From: Pedobacter sp.
GTDB lineage: Bacteria; Bacteroidota; Bacteroidia; Sphingobacteriales; Sphingobacteriaceae
Direction of reading: 5' to 3'
DNA: 6,736 nucleotides
NCBI GenBank assembly: GCA_004295885.1
Contig: SEDG01000179.1
Location: forward strand, 1-6,736
Below the pieces are notes generated by a model. That model did not search any database. It had not been told where the DNA came from and was given only the letters and a program-made list of their open reading frames with translations. Both the position numbers and the translations under genes were made by a program. Shown here one piece after another: positions 1 to 5,848 of the stretch (position 1 is the stretch's first letter; the number at the start of each line of letters is the position of its first letter).

Positions 1-318
1 CAATGTTCCGCCTGCGTAAATGGCTCCCATTTTACCGATAAGGTATATTTTTTGACCGATTCGCTTCCCTTGAACAGCTCCACTTTTTACATCATCAACT
101 ACTAAACCGTAGTTATAAATCTGACCAAGTCCAGGAAAAATAAGAGAGCGACGAACTGCTTTTTTCCCTGCAACCTTGCCAAGGTTTACATATTCTGGAG
201 CTTTTAAAGTATCTATTCGATCCTTAGTAGTATCTGCTGGCTTTTTAATTACAGGATTTTGCGCCTTTACCGTAGCAAAAGTTAAAAGCGATATAATTAA
301 AAGCAATATTAATCGCAT
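1..318 (-). CDS. DUF5683 domain protein, N-terminal part (runs off window)
   Basis: This is an open frame of 106 codons from an ATG at 318, continuing past the window edge. The first 20 residues form a signal peptide (MRLILLLIISLLTFATVKAQ, with likely cleavage after the Ala before Gln). A Lys/Thr/Asp-rich linker follows. Residues from about 66 carry the pattern KKAVRRSLIFPGLGQIYN, which I recognise as the start of the DUF5683 domain, whose members usually have P-G-x-G-Q-x-Y-N followed by membrane segments. The ATG overlaps the parB stop codon by one base (TAATG), so translation is probably coupled to parB and the gene belongs to the parAB operon. The family has no established function; the signal peptide and domain type point to an envelope or inner-membrane location. 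The gene order parA-parB-DUF5683 is, from general knowledge, common in Sphingobacteriia, often with dapB and lepB downstream, but those would lie outside this window. Confidence 0.82.
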   Translation of the reverse strand, partial: MRLILLLIISLLTFATVKAQNPVIKKPADTTKDRIDTLKAPEYVNLGKVAGKKAVRRSLIFPGLGQIYNYGLVVDDVKSGAVQGKRIGQKIYLIGKMGAIYAGGTL

Positions 319-1217
319 TACCAATCTAAAAGTTCAAGAATTCTGTTAAGGTCATCATTAGAAACGAAAGGAATTTCTATAGCCCCTTTTCCGTTATCAT
401 TTACCTTTAACTTTACTTTTGTAGCAAATTTAGAGGCCAAATCTTTTTGTAATTTTTGGTATTCAAATGAAACGCCTACTGGGTTAGCTTTAGGTTTTAC
501 TTGCACATGGTGGATGCTACGAACTAACTCCTCTACCTTACGAACAGACAAACCTTTATCTAAGATTTCTTGATGAATAAACAATTGTTTTGCTTCTTCC
601 TCTACACTGATTAAAGCACGAGCGTGACCCATAGAAATTTTTCCATCTCTAATAGACGCCTGAATAACTGGAGGTAGTTTCAATAAACGAAGGTAATTGC
701 TTACTGTGGTACGGTTTTTACCAACTCGCTCGCCCAATTGCTCAGGCTTAAGGCTACACTCCTCAATCATCATCTGAAAACTTAATGCAACCTCAATGGC
801 ATTTAAATTTTCACGTTGAATATTCTCAATCAACGCCATCTCTAGCATTTGCTGATTATCCGCTGTGCGAATATAAGCTGGAATTTGAGTTAAACCGGCA
901 AGTTTAGAAGCTCTTAATCTACGTTCACCAGAAATTAACTGATATTTATTTCCGTTTTTTCTAACGGTGATTGGCTGAATCAAACCCTGAACCTTGATAG
1001 ATTCTGAAAGTTCATTTAAAGCAACTTGGTCAAACTCTGTACGAGGCTGATAAGGATTGGTTTCTATATCATTGATATTAACTTCACTTATGCTACCTAT
1101 TTGGGCGGTTTGCTCTAGAGAATCGTTGCCATTTTTTGGAGGATGTACTGAATCATTATCATCCAAAAGCGCACTTAATCCTTTTCCTAAACCTGTTTTT
1201 CGCTGAAAAGATGTCAT
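318..1217 (-). CDS. parB: ParB chromosome-partition protein (CTPase, parS-binding)
   Basis: This 299-residue protein has the normal ParB/Spo0J architecture. Residues 9-18 (GLGKGLSALL) form the N-terminal motif that contacts ParA. The ParB N-terminal domain starts near residue 45, with NPYQPR at 54-59. It includes the CTP-binding boxes GERRLRASKLAG (97-108) and ENIQREN (131-137). A helix-turn-helix for parS recognition lies around residues 158-180 (QLGERVGKNRTTVSNYLRLLK). A C-terminal dimerisation domain starts after about 250. The family loads at parS sites near the origin, spreads as a CTP-dependent clamp and stimulates ParA, acting on the nucleoid in the cytoplasm. The gene starts 9 nt after the parA stop, and its own stop overlaps the next ATG, so it is the middle gene of an operon. 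All key boxes are intact. It could be plasmid-borne by name alone, but length, motif set and the DUF5683 neighbour favour the chromosomal copy. Confidence 0.97.
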   Translation of the reverse strand: MTSFQRKTGLGKGLSALLDDNDSVHPPKNGNDSLEQTAQIGSISEVNINDIETNPYQPRTEFDQVALNELSESIKVQGLIQPITVRKNGNKYQLISGERRLRASKLAGLTQIPAYIRTADNQQMLEMALIENIQRENLNAIEVALSFQMMIEECSLKPEQLGERVGKNRTTVSNYLRLLKLPPVIQASIRDGKISMGHARALISVEEEAKQLFIHQEILDKGLSVRKVEELVRSIHHVQVKPKANPVGVSFEYQKLQKDLASKFATKVKLKVNDNGKGAIEIPFVSNDDLNRILELLDW

Positions 1218-1226
1218 CTAAAAAAT

Positions 1227-2030
1227 TTATATAGTTGCAGTAGTTACATCTTGTTCTTCGGTTACCAAACCATTTTTACGAACAATTTCTCTAGCTAAGT
1301 TTAAATAATTAATGGCGCCTTTACAGTTTGCATCATGCATAATTACAGATACACCGTAACTTGGTGCTTCGCTTAAACGTGTGTTACGTTGAATGATAGT
1401 ATCGAAAACCAAATCTTGGAAATGTGTTTTTACCTCTTCTACCACTTGATTAGATAAACGTAATCTCACATCATACATTGTCAACAAAATGCCTTCAATC
1501 TCCAACTCAGGATTTAAACGACTTTGAACAATTTTAATTGTGTTTAACAATTTACCTAAACCTTCTAAAGCGAAATATTCGCATTGAACCGGGATAATTA
1601 CCGAATCCGCAGCAGTTAATGAGTTAATGGTAATTAAACCTAGAGATGGGGAACAATCAATAATGATAAAATCATATTGGTTTTTAACTTTCTCCAAAAC
1701 AGCCTTCATTTTATATTCACGGCTGGTTAGGTTAATCATTTCAATTTCAGCACCAACTAAATCGATATGAGCTGGCAATAAATCTAGGTTTGGGGTTTCG
1801 GTTTTAACAATCGCATCTAGCGGATCAACATCATTGATGATACATTCGTAAATACTATTCTTGATATTTCTTGGGTCGAAACCAATACCCGATGTAGAGT
1901 TTGCTTGCGGATCTGCATCCACTAAAAGTGTTTTATATTCTAAAACTGCTAAACTAGCAGCTAAATTTATGGACGAAGTTGTTTTACCGACACCGCCTTT
2001 TTGGTTTGCTAAAGCAATAATTTTACTCAT
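1227..2030 (-). CDS. parA: ParA/Soj chromosome-partition ATPase
   Basis: This 267-residue protein is a complete ParA/MinD-family deviant Walker ATPase of the short chromosomal (Soj) type, lacking the N-terminal HTH domain of plasmid type Ia ParAs. The deviant Walker A motif KGGVGKTT is at residues 11-18, with signature Lys11 and catalytic-loop Lys16. Walker A' is VDADPQANST (37-46) and Walker B is FIIIDCSP (121-128). The family-typical EYFALEGL (151-158) and TRLSEAPSYG (217-226) are also present. ATP-bound dimers coat the nucleoid, and ParB-parS complexes stimulate hydrolysis, moving origins apart. It is the first gene of the minus-strand operon. There is no clear Shine-Dalgarno before the ATG, only an A/T-rich leader, which is normal for Bacteroidota. 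The divergent gene starts at 2209, so the promoter must lie in the 178-nt gap. The last roughly 12 residues (EEQDVTTATI) look like a short, poorly conserved tail. Confidence 0.97.
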   Translation of the reverse strand: MSKIIALANQKGGVGKTTSSINLAASLAVLEYKTLLVDADPQANSTSGIGFDPRNIKNSIYECIINDVDPLDAIVKTETPNLDLLPAHIDLVGAEIEMINLTSREYKMKAVLEKVKNQYDFIIIDCSPSLGLITINSLTAADSVIIPVQCEYFALEGLGKLLNTIKIVQSRLNPELEIEGILLTMYDVRLRLSNQVVEEVKTHFQDLVFDTIIQRNTRLSEAPSYGVSVIMHDANCKGAINYLNLAREIVRKNGLVTEEQDVTTATI

Positions 2031-2097
2031 CTATGTTTTTAAAAAAGTATCAGACCGTAGTATGAATTATTTTACAATATTAATGTTCAGAAAATGC

Positions 2098-2105
2098 TAT
2101 TTTTG
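2098..2105 (+). promoter_or_regulatory. Candidate Bacteroidota -7 box for the FMN reductase gene
   Basis: TATTTTTG matches the Bacteroidota consensus TAnnTTTG at every fixed position. It would start transcription near 2112 and leave a leader of about 100 nt before the ATG at 2209. No convincing -33 TTTG is found at the usual distance; the nearest is TTTAC at 2071. In AT-rich DNA such a box can occur by chance. Confidence 0.3.
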
Positions 2106-2133
2106 CATCAAAATAAGCACATTTAACAATTAG

Positions 2134-2141
2134 CTAAGATA
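2134..2141 (-). promoter_or_regulatory. Weak candidate -7 box for parA operon
   Basis: Read on the minus strand this is TATCTTAG, one mismatch from TATCTTTG, the usual Bacteroidota -7 element. It is in the divergent parA/FMN-reductase gap and would give a parA leader of about 100 nt. No matching -33 element is visible. It is offered because the operon must have a promoter in this gap and this is one of few near matches. Confidence 0.2.
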
Positions 2142-2208
2142 CAAACTAAAACCTAATTTAAGTATTAACGGCTTAAGTGTTTTGCACATCTTATCAACAT
2201 TTTTTAGC

Positions 2209-2730
2209 ATGATTACTATAATAGCAGGCACTAATAGACCGAATAGCAACACTTTAAAAGTTGCCAAATTTTATCAGAATCAACTGGCAGAAAAGGGATT
2301 GAAAACCGAACTCTTAAACTTACAAGATTTGCCGGAAACGTTAATTAGCACCGACTTGTACGGAAAGCGAAGTGAAGCTTTTTCGGAAATTCAAGATTTG
2401 GTTACCAAAACCAGTAAATTCCTTTTTGTAATCCCAGAATATAATGGCAGTTTTCCTGGTGTACTTAAAACATTTATTGATGCCTGTTCTTTTCCAGAAA
2501 GTTTTTATGATAAAAAGGCGTGTTTAGTGGGTATTTCTTCTGGCAAATATGGCAATATTCGTGGCATAGAACACTTCAATGGCGTGTGCGCTTATTTACA
2601 TCTAAATGTAATGCCTTTGCGCATACACATTTCTGATATTAAAACAGAGTTGGATGAAAAGGCTCAATTAAGCAAACAAGATACTTTGAAATTTGTGAAC
2701 CAACAGATGGATAAGTTTGTAGCTTATTAA
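2209..2730 (+). CDS. NADPH-dependent FMN reductase family flavoprotein
   Basis: The protein has 173 residues from the ATG at 2209. A TTG at 2182 would add nine residues (MHILSTFFS), but the ATG places the first beta strand MITIIAG directly at the N-terminus, as is normal for this family, so I prefer it. The flavodoxin-like fold is shown by the FMN phosphate loop GTNRPNSNT (7-15) and the second FMN-binding segment PEYNGSFPGVLKTFID (76-91). A strand and loop follow at KKACLVGISSGKYGNIRG (102-119), near the nicotinamide side. Members of the NADPH-dependent FMN reductase family (ArsH, chromate/azo reductase and quinone reductase relatives) transfer electrons from NAD(P)H to FMN and then to varied acceptors in the cytosol. 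The true substrate cannot be told from sequence. It lies divergent to parA, is a single gene, and is convergent with the next minus-strand gene. Confidence 0.9.
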   Translation: MITIIAGTNRPNSNTLKVAKFYQNQLAEKGLKTELLNLQDLPETLISTDLYGKRSEAFSEIQDLVTKTSKFLFVIPEYNGSFPGVLKTFIDACSFPESFYDKKACLVGISSGKYGNIRGIEHFNGVCAYLHLNVMPLRIHISDIKTELDEKAQLSKQDTLKFVNQQMDKFVAY

Positions 2731-2742
2731 CAGTCAAAGGAA

Positions 2743-2766
2743 CAATGATTAAAGAGCAATGATTAA
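2743..2766 (+). repeat. Short direct repeat, two copies of CAATGATTAA
   Basis: The 10-mer CAATGATTAA occurs at 2743-2752 and again at 2757-2766, with AAGA-type spacing between the copies, just after the stop codon at 2730. The second copy overlaps the left arm and loop of the hairpin at 2750-2793. It is probably part of a small intergenic repeat or the remnant of a duplication. Confidence 0.6.
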
Positions 2767-2793
2767 TCTTTCATCCTTCTTCTTTGCTCTTTA
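2750..2793. terminator. Hairpin between convergent genes, probable bidirectional terminator
   Basis: TAAAGAGCAA (2750-2759) pairs perfectly with TTGCTCTTTA (2784-2793), giving a 10-bp stem with a 24-nt loop. It sits in the 68-nt gap between the 3' ends of the FMN reductase gene (ends 2730) and the minus-strand gene that ends at 2799, where a shared terminator is expected. The stem is AT-rich and the loop is long, so it would be a weak intrinsic terminator. There is only a short T-rich stretch after the plus-strand stem. Confidence 0.45.
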
Positions 2794-2798
2794 TTCTC

Positions 2799-3254
2799 CT
2801 AGGAGCTAAAGTTTATCCAATTTTTTCCTTCGTTTCCAAAAACGAAAAATCCTGGATGTAGCATTTCTGCAATGTCTTCTAAATCTGTTACTTGGTCAGC
2901 AGCAAGCTTTGCGATAACATGACTGTCATCCAAAATATAAACGTGATTGTAAGTAACCGCTGGCCATTGAGGCGAAATTGCACCAGCAACCTTTCCTAAT
3001 AAATCTGCAATTCCAGTTTGGTATTCTGCATAAATAACAACTTTTGCATCAAGTGCAACAGGCACCAATTCTCCACCAGCCAATTCTATTAAATGGTTTA
3101 AGCCCGAGTGGATTTCATTGTTGGCATTTAAACAAATTACTGGCACCTTTTCCATAAACTTAATTTTATGCGTAACGATATTTACACGATCGTGTAATTC
3201 TTCGCGTAAAATTTCATCATTTTCACTATTTATAAGCTCATTTAAAAAAGACAT
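2799..3254 (-). CDS. Short protein resembling C-terminal lobe of BtuF/cobalamin-type binding proteins
   Basis: This 151-residue protein has no signal peptide, so it is probably cytoplasmic. From about residue 22 (DRVNIVTHKIKFMEKVPVICL) it follows the order seen in the second half of cobalamin/iron-type (TroA-fold) ABC binding proteins. A linker helix leads to a strand, then GLNHLIELAGGELV (51-64), like the family's 'W..ELIELAGG'. Next come a strand DAKVVIYAE (69-77), WPAVTYNHVYILDD (97-110), like 'W..V.NGRVY.LD', and DLEDIAEMLHPGFF (124-137), like 'LE.LAEILHPE.F'. The first lobe of about 100 residues and the export signal are absent. A frameshift does not explain this, because the divergent lipoprotein gene begins only 46 nt upstream. 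The family match is by pattern memory only and the function is unknown. It might be a standalone one-lobe relative that binds a corrinoid or other ligand, or it may only share the fold. The ATG at 3254 is the only good start. Confidence 0.6.
   Translation of the reverse strand: MSFLNELINSENDEILREELHDRVNIVTHKIKFMEKVPVICLNANNEIHSGLNHLIELAGGELVPVALDAKVVIYAEYQTGIADLLGKVAGAISPQWPAVTYNHVYILDDSHVIAKLAADQVTDLEDIAEMLHPGFFVFGNEGKNWINFSS
3182..3197. repeat. Perfect 16-bp palindrome inside a coding region
   Basis: TTACACGATCGTGTAA is identical to its own reverse complement, with its centre between 3189 and 3190. It lies near the 5' end of the minus-strand gene 2799-3254, where it encodes part of LHDRVNI, about 57 bp inside the start codon and about 1.15 kb from the parA start. 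It could be a protein-binding dyad or a chance result of codon choice. It does not match the universal parS core (a TTTCACGTGAAA type). Confidence 0.55.
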
Positions 3255-3277
3255 CTGAATTTATTTATTAATTTGTA

Positions 3278-3285
3278 CAAAAATA
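3278..3285 (-). promoter_or_regulatory. Candidate -7 box for gene 2799-3254
   Basis: On the minus strand this reads TATTTTTG, matching TAnnTTTG at all fixed positions. It lies 23 bp upstream of the ATG at 3254, which would give a very short leader of about 17 nt. No TTTG -33 element is evident. On the opposite strand, 3268-3275 (TTAATTTG, one mismatch) could serve the divergent lipoprotein gene, so the two promoters may overlap back to back. Confidence 0.3.
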
Positions 3286-3299
3286 GTATTCCTAAACTG

Positions 3300-4931
3300 A
3301 TGCGTAGAATTATAAGCGATATATTTTGGATTTTATACCTGTTGATGATTGTTGCCTGCAAAGGTAAAGACGATAATGATGGCAAAAAAGTATTTAACAT
3401 TAACCTAGACCAAAATGTAACTTCTCTAGACCCGGCTTTTGCCCGTAACCAAAATGCCATTTGGATGATTAATCAGATTTTTAATGGTTTGGTCCAAGTA
3501 GATAGCGCATTAAATCCTATTCCTTGCATTGCCAAAACTTGGCAAATGTCTAAAGATGGCTTAACTTATACCTTCAATTTACGTGATGATGTTTACTTTC
3601 AAGACGATCCTTTATTTAAAGGCGGAAAAGGGCGAAAAGTTGTCGCAGCCGATTTTGCTTATAGTTTTTATCGTTTAATTGACCCGAAAGTTGCCTCATC
3701 AGGCGGATGGATTTTTAGCGACAAAGTAAAAGACGCTAGCGGTTTTAAGGCTTTGAATGACAGCACTTTTCAAATCACTTTGTTAAAGCCATTTCCCGCT
3801 TTTATGCAGTTGCTAACGGCTCAATATTGTTCGGTTGTACCAAAAGAAGTAGTTGAACATTACGGTAAGGATTTTCGTAATCATCCTGTTGGAACTGGGC
3901 CCTTTAAGTTTAAATACTGGAAAGAAGATGAGATTTTAGTATTGCTAAAAAACGAAAACTACTGGGAAAAAGACGGCGATGTTCGCTTGCCTTACCTAGA
4001 TGCTGTTAAGGTGACTTTCATAACCGACAAACAAAGTGCCTTCATGAACTTCATTAAAAAGGAATTAGACTTTTTTAACAGCGTTGATGGAAGTTATAGA
4101 GATGATATCTTAACCAAAAGTGGTAAAATGACGAGCAAATATAAAGGCAAGTTTCAGTTAATAAAAGGACCTTACCTATGCACAGAGTATGTTGGTATTC
4201 TGGTCGACACTTCTAAAACAATTGTTCAAAACTCGCCGTTAAGATTTAGAAAAGTTAGGCAAGCTATAAATTACGGTATCGACAAACCCAAATTAATTAA
4301 GTACTTGCGAAATAGTGTTGGTGTACCTGCAACATCGGGTTTTATCCCCAAAGGGATGCCAGGTTTTGATAGTACAAGAGTTAAAGGCTACGATTATAAC
4401 CCTGCATTAGCAGCGAAGTTATTAGCTGAAGCTGGTTATCCAAATGGAAAAGGAATGCCTGAAGTTACTTTAAGCACTTCTACAACCTATAAGGATTTGA
4501 TTGAATTTATTCAGGGAGAATTAAGCAACTTAGGTATTAAGGCCAAAGTAGATGTAAGCCCGAGCGCAAGCTTACGTGACATGATGGCTAAAAACGAAGT
4601 GAACTTTTTTAGGGGTTCATGGATTGCTGATTATCCTGATGGCGAAAATTATCTGTCAGTTTTTTATTCTAAAAACAGAGTTCCTTTTGGGCCAAATTAT
4701 ACTGGCTACTTTAATGATGAATTTGACAAACTTTTTGAACAGAGCTACTTTGAAAGCGATGCCAAAAAACGTTATGAGCTTTATTACAAAATGGATAACA
4801 TGGTAATGGAAAATGCCTCTGTTGTACCCATTCTTTACGACCAATCTGTAGTGATGTTACAGAATAACATTAGCGGTTACCCAATTAACCCGTTAAGTTT
4901 AATGATTTTGAAAAGGGTGAAGAAGAAGTGA
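3300..4931 (+). CDS. Peptide/oligopeptide-type ABC transporter substrate-binding lipoprotein
   Basis: The protein has 543 residues from the ATG at 3300. A TTG at 3273 is in frame but would add nine residues before the signal sequence. The N-terminus is a lipoprotein signal: MRR, a hydrophobic run, and a lipobox MIVAC with the lipidated Cys at residue 20. The mature part is a cluster C (SBP_bac_5, OppA/DppA) binding protein of normal length. It begins LDQNVTSLDPAFARNQ (36-51), and NHPVGTGPFKF (194-204) is the family signature. KVRQAINYGID (318-328), YDYNPALAAKLLAEAGYPNG (364-383) and the C-terminal FDKLFEQSYFESDAKKRYELYYKMDNMV (475-502) are also typical. Members bind di- or oligopeptides, or sometimes other solutes, and deliver them to a permease. 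No permease or ATPase gene is next to it, so it is an orphan component here. The residues just after Cys20 are K-G-K-D-D, resembling the Bacteroidota lipoprotein export signal, so the protein may be exposed on the cell surface. Confidence 0.93.
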   Translation: MRRIISDIFWILYLLMIVACKGKDDNDGKKVFNINLDQNVTSLDPAFARNQNAIWMINQIFNGLVQVDSALNPIPCIAKTWQMSKDGLTYTFNLRDDVYFQDDPLFKGGKGRKVVAADFAYSFYRLIDPKVASSGGWIFSDKVKDASGFKALNDSTFQITLLKPFPAFMQLLTAQYCSVVPKEVVEHYGKDFRNHPVGTGPFKFKYWKEDEILVLLKNENYWEKDGDVRLPYLDAVKVTFITDKQSAFMNFIKKELDFFNSVDGSYRDDILTKSGKMTSKYKGKFQLIKGPYLCTEYVGILVDTSKTIVQNSPLRFRKVRQAINYGIDKPKLIKYLRNSVGVPATSGFIPKGMPGFDSTRVKGYDYNPALAAKLLAEAGYPNGKGMPEVTLSTSTTYKDLIEFIQGELSNLGIKAKVDVSPSASLRDMMAKNEVNFFRGSWIADYPDGENYLSVFYSKNRVPFGPNYTGYFNDEFDKLFEQSYFESDAKKRYELYYKMDNMVMENASVVPILYDQSVVMLQNNISGYPINPLSLMILKRVKKK

Positions 4932-4998
4932 GGTTAGATTATTCCTTTTACATTGCTAAACAGTAACATTTATCAAGTTAAGTCCATTTATCTTTAAG

Positions 4999-5095
4999 CG
5001 TTATTGCGAGCCACGAAGCAATTTCCCTCTTGCAATGGCACAATTATCAGAAGGCGATTGCTTCGGACGATCAAAAATCAAGCCTCGCAATGACG
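4999..5095. repeat. Dispersed REP/MITE-like imperfect inverted repeat
   Basis: CGTTATTGCGAG (4999-5010) pairs with CTCGCAATGACG (5084-5095) at 11 of 12 positions, the other being a G-U wobble in RNA. CGAAGCAAT (5014-5022) pairs perfectly with ATTGCTTCG (5057-5065). The right arm holds an extra 18 nt between its two blocks, compared with 3 nt in the left arm. The words ATTGCGAG and CGAAGCAAT are familiar from a repeat family that is scattered in intergenic regions of Bacteroidota genomes; this is recalled, not searched. It lies between the convergent ends of the lipoprotein gene and the small membrane-protein gene, and could also act as a bidirectional terminator. It has no coding capacity. 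Nothing else is recognisable in the 4932-5134 gap. Confidence 0.75.
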
Positions 5096-5134
5096 GCTCT
5101 TCCTTTTTGAAAATACAATGGTCTAATTTCCCTA

Positions 5135-5380
5135 TTACAAATTCCTCGATTTTATCTCTTTTTTCATTTCTTTTAAAGAGTTGATATTGATAAGTACTAT
5201 TGGCAGTAGTGCAATAGGAATAACGCTCAAGGAACTAAATCCCTTTTTAAAAGCTAAAAATATATTTATAATGAATAACAAAAATATAGCTCCGGCTAAC
5301 ATTGAAGTTATCATTTTTACTGTCTTTGCATTTTTCAGCAACTCTTCATCACTTAATTCTGACAAGTTCTTCTTACTCAT
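5135..5380 (-). CDS. Small two-helix membrane protein, function unknown
   Basis: The protein has 81 residues. A charged N-terminus (SKKNLSELSDEELLKNAKTVK) comes before two predicted membrane helices, at about residues 22-43 (MITSMLAGAIFLLFIINIFLAF) and 49-66 (SSLSVIPIALLPIVLININ). A basic C-terminal tail (KEMKKEIKSRN) follows. It looks like a family of small Bacteroidota membrane proteins sometimes labelled 'redox-active disulfide protein 2'. That label is not supported here, because this protein has no cysteine. Its ATG lies inside the last codons of the preceding gene: ATGAGTAA is shared, an 8-bp overlap. The two are therefore almost certainly co-transcribed and translationally coupled, and may act together in the membrane. 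No function can be assigned. Confidence 0.75.
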   Translation of the reverse strand: MSKKNLSELSDEELLKNAKTVKMITSMLAGAIFLLFIINIFLAFKKGFSSLSVIPIALLPIVLININSLKEMKKEIKSRNL

Positions 5381-5732
5381 TTTTGAACATCCTGTTATTG
5401 GTTAACTCGATATTTTTTATTGCTCCAATTGGCGCAATTTTTATGGTTTTACTTCCTTTAGAAACGTAAAAATAATAAACCGTATTCGTATTGATAAGGC
5501 TAATTTGTTCTGTTCCGCCATTACTAAAATTTAGCGTGTGATTATATTTAAAGGTGATGGGGTGAGTTGTAAGTGTAGCAATGGGACTGATTAAAATATC
5601 CATCAGCGTAGAATACTTTAAAATATTAATGCCCAATTGATAAAAAATTACACTTTCCTTCAAGATGCCCATCACCACCAAAAAAAGATAACCAAACGGA
5701 ATTAGTTTTTGTAAGTCTTCTGAAAATTTCAT
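5373..5732 (-). CDS. Small membrane-anchored protein with beta-rich C-terminal part, unknown
   Basis: The protein has 119 residues from the ATG at 5732. Two hydrophobic stretches lie near the N-terminus, at about residues 11-28 (IPFGYLFLVVMGILKESV) and 37-52, and are likely membrane segments. The rest (from about residue 57) is rich in alternating beta-type residues: ITFKYNHTLNFSNGGTEQISL, then TVYYFYVSKGSKTIKIAPIGAIKNIEL. The pattern suggests a small beta domain, perhaps of the PH-like kind seen in other small Bacteroidota membrane proteins, but this is only inference. The gene overlaps the following small membrane-protein gene by 8 bp and lies 116 nt after the dehydrogenase stop, with a hairpin between, so it is likely the first gene of a two-gene unit. 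I do not recognise the family. Confidence 0.65.
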   Translation of the reverse strand: MKFSEDLQKLIPFGYLFLVVMGILKESVIFYQLGINILKYSTLMDILISPIATLTTHPITFKYNHTLNFSNGGTEQISLINTNTVYYFYVSKGSKTIKIAPIGAIKNIELTNNRMFKNE

Positions 5733-5788
5733 TTATAATGGATTAGGCTAGGCTTAATATGGACACTTACGGCAGCCCAATATAACAC

Positions 5789-5821
5789 AAATGCTCAAAA
5801 GTCTAAAACCTTTGAGCATTT
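5789..5821 (-). terminator. Hairpin terminator downstream of the SDR gene
   Basis: AAATGCTCAAA (5789-5799) and TTTGAGCATTT (5811-5821) form a perfect 11-bp stem with an 11-nt loop. It begins 27 nt after the stop codon of the dehydrogenase gene, read on the minus strand. The sequence after the stem, TTTGTGTTATATT including the last bases of the stem, is U-rich but interrupted. This supports a moderate intrinsic terminator that separates the dehydrogenase from the two small membrane-protein genes. Confidence 0.65.
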
Positions 5822-5848
5822 AATGTATGGTAAGCTTTACAATAGCTA

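Noticed and set aside
1377..1391. AACGT/ACGTT inverted repeat inside parA
   Set aside because: The arms are only 5 bp and it lies in a conserved coding segment (RNTRLSEAP), so codon constraint explains it.
1861..2133. Plus-strand open frame of 90 codons
   Set aside because: It lies antisense to the start of parA, which is a certain gene, and its translation shows no family pattern.
2182..2208. TTG start adding nine residues to the FMN reductase
   Set aside because: The ATG at 2209 gives the family-typical N-terminus beginning directly with the first beta strand; the extra residues have no family counterpart.
3273..3299. TTG start adding nine residues to the lipoprotein
   Set aside because: The ATG at 3300 starts a compact lipoprotein signal with the Cys at residue 20; the TTG also overlaps a promoter-like sequence.
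3242..3460. Minus-strand open frame of 72 codons
   Set aside because: It is antisense to the lipoprotein gene and overlaps the start of the 2799-3254 gene; the hydrophobic translation is a by-product of the opposite strand's codons.
4624..4844. Open frames on both strands inside the lipoprotein gene
   Set aside because: Both fall within the well-conserved C-terminal part of the substrate-binding protein and have no recognisable content.
5181..5405. Plus-strand open frame of 74 codons
   Set aside because: It is antisense to the small two-helix membrane-protein gene, whose membrane segments and overlap with its neighbour are more convincing.
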